A stretch of 64,000 nt of DNA from Iris pallida (Eukaryota; Streptophyta; Magnoliopsida; Asparagales; Iridaceae), in the NCBI GenBank assembly GCA_029216955.1, contig JANAVB010044017.1, forward strand, positions 7,964,161 to 8,028,160, written 5' to 3'. Shown here in pieces: positions 51,216 to 63,900 of the stretch. The number at the start of each line of letters is the position of its first letter. Within the stretch, counting starts at the first letter, position 1. The notes beneath the pieces are model-generated. The model had not been told where the DNA came from, made no database searches, and saw only the letters and a list, made by a program, of their open reading frames with translations. The position numbers and the translations under genes were made by a program.

Positions 51216-52560
51216 GCTAACCCCTTCACCCACACAAATTTTGCTAAGTCCCATTTCTCATGTACCTTCCTGAATTGGTTGTATGCCACTGAACATTCAA
51301 ATGATCTGCTAGGTGAATTATCCCATACCCATGTCCCACGGAAGAGCTGCATCCAACTTAACTTAAGATGTCAGTTCTTGAAACTCTCTCGCAAACATGT
51401 GAGCTCCGATCCTTTACTCCCCAGCATGTACCAAAACTGCTACCCACTCTAACACGAACGCCTCCTAAATGGCATGATTGCCAACCCATTTTAGAAGACC
51501 CTCATGAAGAATCAAAGGATCCAACCACAAATCTGTTTCTACCCCCAGTTTGATAATCGAGTGATCATCTGTTGTACACATCCTCTGTGCTGAAGAATGT
51601 GTTTGAAAGTCAGTGAGTCATTATTATTGGAGACGTAAGCCCAAAAATTTATGCCATTCAAATAGCACTTCCGTAGCCAGTAGCCTATAGAGAATCTTCC
51701 TGAAGGAATCACCATACTAGCTTCATTCTAGACATCATCCGCATCATTCGTAAGGAACGAAGCGCAAACTCGCCCTCTTCCCATGGCCGACAAAAGGTGT
51801 CCTATGTAATAGTGTGTACACCACCTCGCCAAATAAATGCAGCACATAATCTCTCCAACCTCTGGTAGTCTCCAACGAAAGCATGATAGATTGTAGCCAG
51901 TATCCAGTAATCGCATGTTCAACATAACAAAAGGTTGGATGAAATTTTTTGCTTTATTGAACATATAAGGTATTTGTGTACAAAGAAGGAAGTCCTAAAC
52001 AGGATATTCTAAGTACATGGAAAAGAGATTTTTAGAAAAGTGTGACGGTGGAGATCGAGCACTGCAGCGGCTTCTTTACTTTATTGACGATCTGATGACG
52101 AATCAATCTTACTCTGGCTCTCTGGTGCCTTTGATGGAACTCTGGGATCACCGATCAAGAGGCTGTCTGGAGGAGTATATCCCTTGTAGGTGGTTGTTCT
52201 TCTGTTAATTGGTTGGTGGATTGTTCCTTCTTAGATGAAGGTTGTCTCTCTTTATTTGAAGGAGAACTCCTTCTATTTATAGAGAACCGAGCATATATGC
52301 GATATGCATTAGGGTTCCTGAGATATAAAAGAATATGTCGTCATTCTACGGTACGGGCTTTTACAGGTGCTGACATATGGCGGACATCGAGATTTCTCTC
52401 AATCGAGATCTCTGGTGGTTATCAATATAGCCGAAGGAGGTGACATGTGGCACATGCCGATTTGCTTGCTCGGATACAGCCGAGTAAATCTTAGGATTTT
52501 ATCCTAGATTTGGAGTCTAATTGATCCTCGTCTAAGACTTAAATCAATCTGATATGATAT
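51216..52560. other. Unassigned; LINE remains and LTR-like sequence
   Basis: Short frames only (for example 51,728-51,964 minus, 52,017-52,208 plus), none recognised. 52,250-52,345 has CTATTTATAGAG and GATATAAAAG, which look like LTR promoter words. Confidence 0.25.
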
Positions 52561-53442
52561 CAATCATGATTTAATTTTAATCTTTTCTGCAAGAGACAGT
52601 TTAAACAAACCAATTGGAGTAGCCCCATGCTTCCTACGACTAGACCGTGCTTCTGGAGTAACGAGTAGATCGTACTTCTGGAGACGATGGAGCCTCTGTG
52701 CTTTCAGGCGACAAGTGGACTTGGCTTTGAATGACGATAAGACTTCTGTGCATTTAGAGCAACGATGAAGCTATGTTTTGGAGCAGCAGAGTCATTGTGT
52801 TATAGGCGACAAGTAGGCTTATGCTTCAGGTTAGCGAGGTTACTATGCTTTTGGAGCGACAGGCTGACTTGCATTGGTTGCAGTGGGAGTTCCTAAGTTT
52901 CTTGTAGAGAAGTGACTTAAGCTTCTGGATCGGAGTAGATGACTATGCCATAGAAATGGAGATGGTGTGAACATATCACCATCCTGTACCTCATATGGAC
53001 GCATGTAAGTAGTTGCACCTCAGAACTTTGAAGGCATTAGCTTTGGAGGAAAATGTATAATACCCTTGTGTGTATGGGGTTGGCGCAGGCAGGTAGCTGC
53101 GCCTCTGGAGTGAAAACACTAATTTCTGAAGCAAAGGAAAGGGCGGGGCCTACCACCATCTTGCTTCTGAAATTGGTGCATACGGGTAGCTGTGTCTCTA
53201 GCTTGAAGGCTTTGGCTTCTGAAGTAAAAGGCGATAAATACCCACTCTTTAAGGGCTTATCTCGTAATTGCCATCGTAATATGGAGAATTCTAATAGTCT
53301 AAGACTGACACTCATCATGCTGAGTCTTAGGTTCATCCTATTAATACAGGAATTCTGATCGTCGGCCATGTGACGTGCACTCTGGGATATTCTCGGTCCT
53401 ATAAAAGGGGAAGTTCTCCTCTAAAGAGTCGTTATCTTCTTC

Positions 53443-53757
53443 TTGGCATCCTTTACCACCATACGAGATCCAAACTTAATTTTGAGCAGCAATCAGCCTT
53501 GTATAAGTTGGCTACTGGTTGAGGCTTTTCTCATTCATAAGAGCCATATTCTTATAGAAGAACTCTCTGTAGAAGGAGCCATTGCTGCCCTTAAGAAGTA
53601 TGTAAATGTCCTCCTTAGGGAGTTCAACTCTGGAAGACATCTGGGGGATCTTCGAGGTCCTGATGACCTAGGTCATGGGTGGATAGCCAACCTGAAGAGC
53701 CATAGGCTGTGCTATGTCCTTCTCATTCAGAACTTCGTGATCTGCTACACTCTTTGA
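53443..53757 (+). pseudogene. Possible antisense ORF remnant of the Tat element
   Basis: A 104-codon plus-strand frame (GAIAALKKYVNVLLREFNSG, LGDLRGPDDLGHGWIA, LKSHRLCYVLLIQNF), followed in the next frame by RANDCFRKMLALADWLI and KRSEYALMEVNLLA. The composition looks like decayed protein sequence. Its place (between integrase and the 3' end, opposite strand) is where Tat elements carry antisense ORFs, some with plant-mobile-domain proteins. I cannot confirm that domain here. Confidence 0.35.
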
Positions 53758-55076
53758 AGGCTCGGGCCAATGACTGCTTCAGGAAGATGCTTGCTTTGGC
53801 CGATTGGCTGATATAAGTCTGGAAGGCTACGACCAAAAAAAGGTCAGAATACGCCTTGATGGAGGTCAATCTTTTGGCATGAAGAAGAAGGGCTGCGCTT
53901 TGATGAAGACCGAATCCCTTGTAGACCCTTCTAGGCTCTATCGAATCTGTACCAGATCCTTTATAGATGAATAGAATTAGTCCTTTTTTGTAGTCTCGAT
54001 GTGTCTGTACTAGACTTTGGTAGACGTAACACATAAGGGACTTCTTTCTATATCTTCTGTTTTGTCTTTTTAGCACTTGGCTGAGCCTTTGTATCATCTG
54101 CTCTGTGGCGCAGGGATGTCATCAGCTGAAATTTTTTTATGCTCCTACAAGACCCTCTTTAAAGTGTTCCAAACTTGAGTCAAGCTCGGGATACTTTGAA
54201 CAGAAGCATGAATACGTCACAGGATTGTATGAGCTGGATGATGGCTGGTGTCACGCCTAACTCTTTAGCATTAATTATCCGGAGTCATCATTTCAGAGTA
54301 AGAGCTCCTGATGACTTCTTGATATTGGAGCCTCCTGTATATTTTTAGAGATTATGAAACTCTTTGACAGAGGAGGTTCAGAGTCACATTCCTTCGGTCA
54401 CTCGTAGTACTGTCATCTGACATGGAGTGGAGCTTTGGCTTAGCTTGTAAGCTTCCTTCTGACCGATATTTGGCTCGTTCTTAGACCACACGAATAGTCT
54501 ATATAAAGGACTACCCCTTCTAAGAGAAGACTCAGCTACTTCACAATGGCCTTGCTTGCCCGACACTCGGCTGCTAACGATGTTGGAGTTTGCTTGAGGT
54601 GGCCGTCGGTGGCAAACCTTTTCATCCAAAAAAGCTGTAGTAGAACTACCACTGAATCTCGAGATGTCCCCACGATCTGGATGTCGTGGGCGTCAATGGC
54701 GTCTTGGACCTCTGCTTTCTGGATTTTGATTACTTGTCATTCTGAAGAATAGCAAGGCCTGCAGCTGTGGTTGCTCCCATGGCCAGCTGGGGAGATAGGG
54801 CAGTCCTGTGCTGGTCTTTATCCCCGACTCAGGCTAGTAGCTGCTTCGGACGGTGGCTTCTTTTTAACCAGGAAGTTATTGGCTCTATCACCACCTCATC
54901 CGCGCTATTGAGAGCTTGTACTACAATTTTAGCCTTTTTTGCTTCTGTGTATGTAACTACGAAGAGTCTGTAATAGATCTTTGTAAACACATGTTTTTAT
55001 ATACAGAAGCTTTCCTATCCCCTTTGCTTTTGGCTTCAAAATAAAGAGAAAACCTTCACCAGGGATTTGCCTGACC

Positions 55077-55280
55077 AGAGGTAATATGGACGTGGTGGGC
55101 TTAATCTTTGTCGGGATATAGAACAACAATCTAGAGGTAATATGGATGTGAACTGTTTTCTAGACCGTCAGAATAACCATAGAGCTGATGCAAGAAGAAC
55201 GACTACTCAGAGGTAATATGGACATGGTAGCCGCATCTTCCAGGTGTAGAGGAGCAATCCAGAGGTAATGTGGACGTGAA
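55077..55280. repeat. Four-copy repeat AGAGGTAATATGGACGTG
   Basis: Copies at about 55,077, 55,132, 55,209 and 55,262 with one or two changes each, 53-77 bp apart. Located just downstream (minus sense) of the integrase end. Confidence 0.7.
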
Positions 55281-55389
55281 GTGCTTCATCTACTTGAAAT
55301 AATATATTGAAGAGAGAGGGAGAACCCCTTACCAGAACTCATAGGAACCTTTTTTAGGGGATGTGGGCGCCTATGCTGGTTCTGCCTTC

Positions 55390-55690
55390 AGACGTAATAT
55401 TTCTATAGAAACTTGTCGTTGATGGGCATTATTAGCAAGTCACCATTAGGCTTAGCTAGCCGATAAGCACCGTTGGAGTATACCGTTTCTATGACGAACG
55501 GTCCTTCTCACTTGGGCTCGAGCTTCCCAGCCGTATTGTGAGTCATTACCATCGGTCTGCATACTGCCAAGACGAGGTCGTCCACTTTGTATGATCTTTC
55601 GCGGACCTTTTTGTTGAAGGCCTCAGAGATGCGGGCTTGGTAAAGCTCGATTCTTTACTGCACGAGGAAGCACTTTTCATCCAGTGCTTC
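55390..55690 (-). pseudogene. Tat-type gypsy integrase C-terminus
   Basis: Minus-strand frame: LEALDEKCFLVQ, a stop, RIELYQARISEAFNKKV, SYKVDDLVLAVCRPMVM, THNTAGKLEPK, a stop (Trp expected), EGPFVIETVYSNGAYRL, DLLIMPINDKFL. This is the integrase end with its GPF/Y-type module as seen in Tat-lineage elements. Two or three nonsense codons. Confidence 0.82.
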
Positions 55691-56544
55691 TAACTCTTGT
55701 AACCGCTTGCGCTGATTATCTTGGACGGTTAAGCATGCAGAGGCCACGATAGCAGACAACATCTTCTTAAAGACTTGACCGGTGCTTGTATCAGAGTCCC
55801 AAGTGGAGGAGTTAGAAGAGTGTGAGTGCCTCATGACTTCTTGCTCTGAGTCTTCTGAGGTGGAAGTAGGTGTAACGTACCCCAACCCTTGACGGGTATG
55901 TTGGTAATAGTTTTAAGCTTTTCCCTTTGGAGCATGAATCCACAAGGGAAGTGTCGGCCCTGCCATAATTGAGCCCCTTGTTGTTGTTCAGGTCGTAATC
56001 CATCTTCTGGATAAGGTTTTTGGCCTGCTCAGTGTAGTGCTAGAACTACATATTGCCACTGTTGTGGTCTGGGTCTTCAAGAGTTATTCACTGCGGATGC
56101 TCCAATCGACTGAATATGATGGGTTCCTCTTCCTTTTTTAACTGGAACTACGGAGTAGGTGCCCCGAGCAGGGACAACTCGGCTCACATGGTTGACGGTC
56201 GTCACCTGCGTTTTTAGCTTACGCAGAGAGTTGTCTAGGAAATATTTGGTGTTCCAGCATGCACCAGAGTAGTTCAAAGACAACTTCCTGTTAATAAAGT
56301 GGGATATCTTATCCCGGAGGATTACATTATCGAAAGAGTGTGCCTATGTGTTGGCACAGACATAGACATCTAGCTCTTCGTTAGTGAGGACTAGAGCTAT
56401 TGCGGGAGGAGGGGGAGGATGCTTTCCTTTTAGTTTAACCACTAAAGGGGCTGTGGTCGCATGCTCCTGCACCTTCGTGGTTGGCGTTGGAGACCTCCGG
56501 GATAGCCTTATTCATATCAGCTCCTGACCATCTTCCATCGTCAC

Positions 56545-57060
56545 TGGAGGCAAAGGTGGAGCTTTGCCCGAAGCTTAACAACGAGAGACACTGATACTTT
56601 GGGAGGCCTTCCTTTTAGTCGAACCTTTAAAGGTTCTTCGGTCGCTGCTGCACTTTCTGAGGCTGTCTTTGCCTCGTCATCAGTATTATTGCTATCGACA
56701 TCCCAGGGGACTGACTTGTACAGATCAACATCTATACAATAGGTTTTAAGTCCTCGAAACGGGTCGATATCAGCAAACTCCAATTTGATGGTCCCATCAC
56801 TGGCCACATACTTCATGCACTGATATAGGGTGGAAGGGACAATCATGTACTCATGGATCTATGGTCGTCCTAGCAGCATATTGTACTTTATGTCTGCATC
56901 GATGACATAGCAAGTTACTTCAGTATAGAGGTCACCAATCTGACACTTTAGGTGAATTTTGCCCAGAGGCTTGCTCTTTCCTGCAATGAAGCCACTAATT
57001 GTTGTGTTCGAGGCTGTCAACCGATGCATCGGAATCCCTAGACTTTGAAGGAAGCTTCTT
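56545..57060 (-). pseudogene. Tat-type gypsy retropepsin-like fragment
   Basis: Minus-strand frame: FLQSLGIPMHRLTASNTTIS, GFIAGKSKPLGKIHLKCQIG, CYVIDADIKYNMLLGRP, a stop (Trp expected), IHEYMIVPSTLYQCMKYVA. The LLGRPWIH-type box is the conserved second half of the plant gypsy protease. The catalytic Asp-Ser/Thr-Gly half is missing because the giant LTR at 57,069 interrupts the domain. Confidence 0.8.
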
Positions 57061-57738
57061 GGGATAATTGTAAACTCCCTAAATTTCTACTATGATTTTT
57101 TAAGAAATATTTTTGTATTTATTTAGTACTTCGTATCTGCACGTCGCATACGAGTTCGCATTATTGTATTTGCGTAGTGTGCGAGATTTGCGTTTCGTAA
57201 TTGCTCGACGAGTTCAAATATGTGTCGAGGTACATATTTTAGAAAAATATTTTTATTTTTGTTTTATATAGGAAAGTACATGTTCAAACAAGTGTGACAA
57301 ATATTTTTCTTTTGTATAAAAGAGTTATTTTATTCGTCGTTTAAAAATAAGTAGTGATTTGGAAATTGTGGTTTATATGAAATGTATTCCAAATATTTTG
57401 CGACATTTGAAATTTTTTTATTAATATATTTTTGTTATTTATAAAAGCTATTTTATGATTTAATATTTAAGTATTTATCATTATTTTCAAAATTAATTAT
57501 TACTATATTTATTTAATTATGAAATTGATATTTGAGATTTTGTAATTTTAATATTTGATTAAATATGATAATTTAAATTAGAAAAGATTTCATTTGAATT
57601 GGAATTAAATGAAGGTTTTTATCGATGTTTGATTCTGATTGAACGATTAAAATTTAAATCGAATTAAATTTATTATGATATTATCTATGGGGGAATTTAA
57701 ATCCTCCCAATCCTTATCCTAATAGGATTCTCACCTCC

Positions 57739-57747
57739 TATAAAAGG
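57739..57747 (+). promoter_or_regulatory. TATA box of the third giant LTR
   Basis: TATAAAAGG, 670 bp into the LTR, just before the GC-rich stretch. Consistent with the U3/R boundary of a plant LTR; transcription from it is inferred, not seen. Confidence 0.5.
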
Positions 57748-59438
57748 AGAGGTACTTGCCCTCTCTTTCTTCCATGAATTTTCACAACCATCCAAGCTTG
57801 TGTATCGTGTCCGTGTCCAGATCATATCCACTATATCCTTCAAGTACATATACATGGTTCTCCTCATGTCCAACATACCGGACATATCAAATACAACACC
57901 TTCGTATCCATCACCTCCCGGACACCATCACCACACGTCGATCCCGACACAGCCCCCGTCTCCACCTACGACCTCAGCCTTCACCCCACTAAGTCCACCA
58001 TCTCCTCCAAAATCAGGTCGCCACCGCTCTGGCCCCGACCACCGCAGCCATCGTCTCAGCCGCCCAACTCCGGCCACTGGCACCGTCATCACCACCAAAA
58101 CCACCATCGCCAACACCATTAGCACCACCACCTAAAACAACCTCCGCCACCATCACCATGACCACATCACCTCCACAACCATCCGTAACCACCCAACTCC
58201 GGCCATTGTCGCCCAAACACCATAAACCACCCCACAATAAGGAAAGGAAAGAGAAAACCCTCACCTCTGCCGCACGTGTCGAACCCCATCCCTATCTTCG
58301 GTGAGCCGCGGGTGAGCTCCGGTCATCGCCTCATTCGTGGGTCCTCGCCTCCCTCTCCGGTCAGCCGTGCCCGAACGCATCCTGCCGCGTTCATCGCCAG
58401 CGACGGGATAGGCCGTACGATCCATCGCCAGCATGTCAGTCGCTGTGCCTCCATCTCCCAGAGTCGCCTTCGCTAGTGTCGCCGATGGCCAAGACCCCAG
58501 GCCCGAGTCCCCGCGTGCCTCCTCTGCCGCGGCGTCCCAGGGCCTTACCAGCGCTGCACGCGTGAGTAGCCACCTTCCTGCAGAGCTGTCGGCCCCCGCG
58601 CCTCCGTCTCCCGCTTACATCTCCTCCGCCGCCTCGCCTGTCCCCGGAGCAGCGTCGGCCCCTCCGCTTCCCCAGATCTAGGGATCCGGCCGCCGCGTCT
58701 CTCTGCTCCAGACCCGGCACCCCGCCGTGCGCGCCACCGCGCGCAGGACCACCTCGTCGCTGCCTCTTGCCGAACCACTGGTGCCCAAAGCGCCACCCGC
58801 CGGGGAGAACCCCCTCCCGCTCTTCCCCTCTCTCCTCTACTCTTCCTCCTGCTCTGTCTCCTTTCCTTTCTCTTTAACAAGTGTACTGCTGCATTTTATT
58901 TTTTATTTTTTTATCTTTGTTTATTTCATTTATTTTAATAAATAATTTTTTGTGTGTGTTTTATTATAGTAATAATAACATATTCTTATCCATAAAATGG
59001 TATATATATGTGTGTGTATTAGTTGTAGGTATATTGGGTGGTATGGTTAATAATAAAATAAATTATTTGAAAATTTGTATATTAGTTTTCAAAATTATTA
59101 GGGTATAAAAATATGGAATTTGGCTTAGCCTAAATAATGTTAATAAACTATTTTATGATATTCAAAATAAAAATATTTATTAATATTATTTCCAAATTAA
59201 ATTATAGTTATGACCTAAATTGATTTTTGTTAGAATTTTCAAGTATTTATCTAAAATAATTTTTGAGAATATTTACCTACAAATAATTTGATCAATAAAA
59301 TATAGTTTCTACTATTATAAATAAGTTATAAATATTTTCTAAATTTATAGTTTGAAGAATTTTAGAGTTTTAAGCCTCAAATAATTTTTTTGAAGTTTTA
59401 GATATGTATGTAAAATATTTTTTAATAAATTATTGATT

Positions 59439-59494
59439 TTAAACAAATACAAAATATATTTTTCCTAGATAGTTATGACTGTTTTTCTAAATGA

Positions 59495-59584
<90 letters not shown>

Positions 59585-59635
59585 TCATTTAGAAAAACAG
59601 TCATAACTATCTAGGAAAAATATATTTTGTATTTG

Positions 59636-59640
<5 letters not shown>
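59439..59640. repeat. Near-perfect palindrome (60-bp arms) around an (AT)n core
   Basis: Left arm from 59,439 (TTAAACAAATACAAAATA and on to TTCTAAATGAGTAT) and right arm ending 59,640 (ATACTCATTTAGAAAAAC and on to TATTTGTTTAA) are exact complements as far as I can read. They enclose an AT core of about 80 bp. A second AT run follows (59,641-59,672). Could form a cruciform, or be an assembly artefact. Confidence 0.85.
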
Positions 59641-59683
<43 letters not shown>

Positions 59684-60970
59684 TTTAAATTAAGAATTAT
59701 CTTTTACATAAATCAAATCTCTCTCTTAGAATATATGACATCTGACCATGACTAATCACATATTTATTTCTTTCGGATTTCTTCACATCAAACATGGCTA
59801 TTGGACAAAAAGGAACTGGCCAAATCATTGCACCACACCAGATGACACACCAGGCAAGAAACCTTGCCATAATTTACTGTTTATAATTAGTCTGCATTTA
59901 TTTATTGCATATCACTGTGTATTTATTTCCAGTTCTTTTAGCTGTACCATTATTACAGTTCCTGATTTACTGCCTGCTCAGTGATATTAGCTGTACCTTG
60001 TTATTTATCCTTTGATTGCGTATGGACCTAGAGTTAGGAGACTACCATTAGTTTAGCATATCTACATAAACTTTGACACAGAGGTGGCACGAGATGTGTG
60101 AGTTGTGAGTAGCATATAGCCTCCGGACTTGCGTGCTGGCTGATCACTGATGCGTATGGGACGTGCATTAGGTCTAACTGTCAATAGATGTATGTTAAAA
60201 GACTTGACGGTTAGTAGTGTTACATGGTCATGGATGCGACTGGATAGGTGCATCGGGTGGAAAGAACATTTTTTTGTCGTATGGGCTTCTATTACACATT
60301 CATTTGTAAACCGGAAGCTCCGCTGGAGATACGGGTATGATGACCCTCTCAGGTTTGCTACTGTCGTTTTTGAATGTCATGCGCTTAGGTCACTTGTGCC
60401 CAAGTGGGGACTATACCAAATCCTATTTACAGCCAGGGCTCAAGCGACGAAAGGTTTGTTCTTAACTGTATGTTCACTTTAGTACAGTTAGGTTACCTCA
60501 TTAGTGTCTTGTCACTTAATTTTATTTGTGGCATGTTTTATATTCAGTAATTATATGGCACGTTGTTTATTGTATCTTGTTACGTCCCTCTGAGGACCTG
60601 GTGATCTCTCCAAGTGTGTTTTGTTACTTCCTGCAGGTGCTCTAGCTAAGGCCGTAACTTGCGTTCTAATCCTTCGAGATGTTGCTTTTGGATCGTCATC
60701 TCCTTCGCTCGACCAAATCATTTTCTTTGTATAATCCTTCCTTATTTAAAATTAGCTGGTAGTGGATTTGTCTCCGCCCAACGATTATATACATGACAAA
60801 TTCAAAGTTGGTTTTATATCATTATTTATCTTCGTGGATGAGATTTAATAATGCCTTGGTAACTGTATTTTACAGTTTATGTAAACATACGAGGGTTTCT
60901 TATACTTCGTATGTATACAGCTGGCATGATTACGTTCTAGTCCTTCTATTTTTGGGACTGGGGCATTACA

Positions 60971-63900
60971 TATTTTTTTGGTGGCCCATGCAGGTTGAGT
61001 TTATCACTTTACGAGACTGTACCGATGTGAACCTGTATATAGGAATAGAGTTTAGGATCTCGTCCACAAGCTTGACCTCCTTTCTTGTTTCAAGTTTCGA
61101 ACTCTCGTTACCATCCTTGATTTGAATCCTGCTTGAACTCTTTCTACCGTAAATTCTTATTTTTCGTGCCTAGTGACAGTTAGGAAGATGACTACACTAT
61201 TATATGCTCATAGGTCAAACCCATGGCTAGAAAGATTATATTGACAATTAGTATGCATTGGGGTCTTATTTGAGTTATAAAGACATTTTTCTAAAAGTGT
61301 GATCTTAAGGATTAGTTAATTCCAACTTGGGTAGCAGCATATTACCGCCATCAAAGGATAGTTATTTTGATATTACAAGGTGGTATACACAAGCGGATAG
61401 CTAGATCGAGAAAACAAATTGATTTGATTTTTGAAGATCTTTGAAAATATTTATGAATTATTGAGTTATAGCTATACATCTTTGGATGGATATAAACTTG
61501 ATTTGAAAAAGGATTTTAAATTTTTAAATGTTGAAGTTGGATTTACGATTGACCAAACTTTGAGGACGATGGATAAATTTTGGGTAAAATGTTTTCTTGA
61601 ATTAAATTGTGTCATATGATCTATGAATTATAAAGTTATTTAAATATTTAGATTTCGAGTTTAAAGCATTGATTATGGAGGACGACTGATAGGATTATTT
61701 GAATATTAAATTTTATTACAAGTTTGGGAAAAGGTTATTAATGATATGATAAAAAGTTATCTTAGATTGTTTAAAAGAATTTATATTTTTAGTTATGATT
61801 ATGTTGGACGATTTAGAGTGAATAAAAATTTTGGTAGATTTTTTTGAGAATTTTTGTGAAGACTCGAGTTCAAGGAGTTAGACTTATAATGGTAGACAAC
61901 CAAGATAGCCCTAATAACATAGGAGTAAAGTTTCCATATCACTTATAACCATGACAGTAGTATATACTCAAGTGTAGTTAGTCATCGACAAAACCAATGA
62001 ACATATCTTTGACTTACTCGACCTTCCCTCAAAACTAGATCTTTATTCGTGACCATCTAATTGTTTGAAAGTTAGAAATGATAGAATCATTCCCTTGACC
62101 ATACCCTTATCTATGAGACTATTTTCTCTCTAGAAACTGTGTCTCTAACTTATCTTAACTTGATCTACGAGATTTCCTAAATTTTCTTTATTTCGTGATT
62201 TAATCTTTTATTTTTGTGCATTAATTAGTACCTTATGAAAACCCACTTTCTATTTTGATCATTTGGCGTTCTCTATTGTGACTTTGATATTTGGAGCACA
62301 ATACTAGACTTTTCTTCCAACAAATTTTACATGCAAGACCTAGACGAGATCACCTTCATGTAGGTATATCATGTCCCACTAAAACACGTTTCCTTGTACT
62401 CTATTTTTATGATACGACTTTCGGGTCATAAAGACTAAACTATAACCTTTACCATGGTACCGATATACTTTTGACTACATATATGGACTCAACCTCGACT
62501 CAATTTGTTTTCGACCCAATATACAATTGTGATCTACTTAATTCCTTAAATGCTTAATATTGTGTTTTATCTTGATCGGTTAACCATTATCCTTTATTTT
62601 TTATTTACTTGGACGCATAACATCTTTTTGCATTATTAGCAACCGTTACTTCTCTCCCTTCTAATTAAATTACTTCGCTCATATTCACTATGTTTCCTCC
62701 GTGGTTATGCAACCATGTTCCTTGTGTGATTTCCTTGTGCGAATATGAAATTTGATCACGACACCTTTTTGTTATAAAGGAACCAGATTAGAAAACCCCA
62801 TAGAAGAAATTAACGACATAATGGTTAAAATAATTGTGCGATAAATCAAAATAGATGAAGTAAGGAATGTTATATTGTGTTTTGATAAAACACTAAAGGG
62901 TAAATACTTCTCGAATTTCAAAACTTGTTTTGAGGTAACTAAATATCGGGTGAGGAATCTTCTAAAGTGTTGGTGGTTTAAGAACCAAATTTATATATTA
63001 AATTTATGGATGCAAATTTTTGATAAAGACAATGTTGACGTTGTCTTTGATAACATATAGTGTTATGATATTAGTTTTCAAGGATAAACAATTGTTGAAG
63101 AAAAAAACCTTTACATTTTTGATGCATGGAGAATTAAGTACTAAGATGAATATGAATATGAAGTTAAGATGAGTTTCATCAAAAAGAGGAGATTGTTGAA
63201 TTCAAATTTTTGAGAGAGACTATTGAATATTTTAGGAAATTTTCAATTATGATGATAGAAGATTGAGTTATGAAGGTATACTGTTAGTTTTCAAGATTTA
63301 TCGAACATTGAAGACGGACTTTTATTTCGGTACCTATGGATGCATTGTACATTGACCAATAAATACAAATTTGTAGTAAATTTTTTTTAACTTTTACTTG
63401 GGCCAAATTAATTGAAGGTTTTGGAATTTTAATTTTAGAGAAAATTATAACTTGGGAAGATATTATAAGTGAGCTAGTATAATGGAGATTATGAAATTCA
63501 AAATTTGAGACTATTTGAAATTTTATGACGAGATAGAGGAAGTTAGAGTACATTTATAATCATATTGGTTTTGTTAAATTTTTAAATAGGACGTGGTACG
63601 AAAGTAATTCTTGGAAAGAACGATTTATGATAAGAGAGATTACATGAATATTGATGATATCAAAGGATTAAGGAGTTTTTTACCTGCTTATGAAGTTGCC
63701 CCTTTTAAAGGTTAATGTTAGGCTTGATCGAACTTAGTCATTGATTGGTTGTCATAAACATGATCGTAATCTAAACTGAAACCATCAAATTTTTCAGTTC
63801 TAGTCAATCAAATGACATATTGCCATTGAAGTGTCGCTCGCCTCCTCGTCGAATATTTAAGAGTTTGAAAATGTATCAACACAGCAAATAGTCACAGTGC

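Larger units (their letters stand above)
52560..57068 (-). mobile_element. Degraded Tat-type Ty3/gypsy element, cut by the third giant LTR
   Basis: Minus-strand protease end at 56,545-57,060 and integrase C-terminus at 55,390-55,690 have the right order. RT and RNase H are missing from the 650-850 bp between them. The stretch left of integrase (52.6-55.3 kb) is long and non-pol, as in Tat elements, which carry extra sequence between pol and the 3' LTR. A promoter-like CCTATAAAAGGGG is at about 53,398. The right side stops at 57,068 where the giant LTR starts, inside the protease. Confidence 0.65.
57069..60970 (+). repeat. Third giant gypsy LTR (3.9 kb)
   Basis: From TGTAAACTCC (57,069) to GGGCATTACA (60,970), followed by the conserved post-LTR block. 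A TATA box (TATAAAAGG, 57,739-57,747) and a GC-rich region (57,950-58,870) rich in Pro/Ala/Ser codons in every frame mark its promoter and transcribed part. An AT-core palindrome lies at 59,439-59,640. Words near 60,590-60,610 (GAGGACCTGGTGATCTCT) match the minus-strand LTR at about 6,330. It inserted into the Tat protease. Confidence 0.75.

Noticed and set aside
58013..58264. Gly/Val-rich minus-strand ORFs in the GC-rich stretch
   Set aside because: Low-complexity translation of a C-rich region, open in several frames, without any motif.
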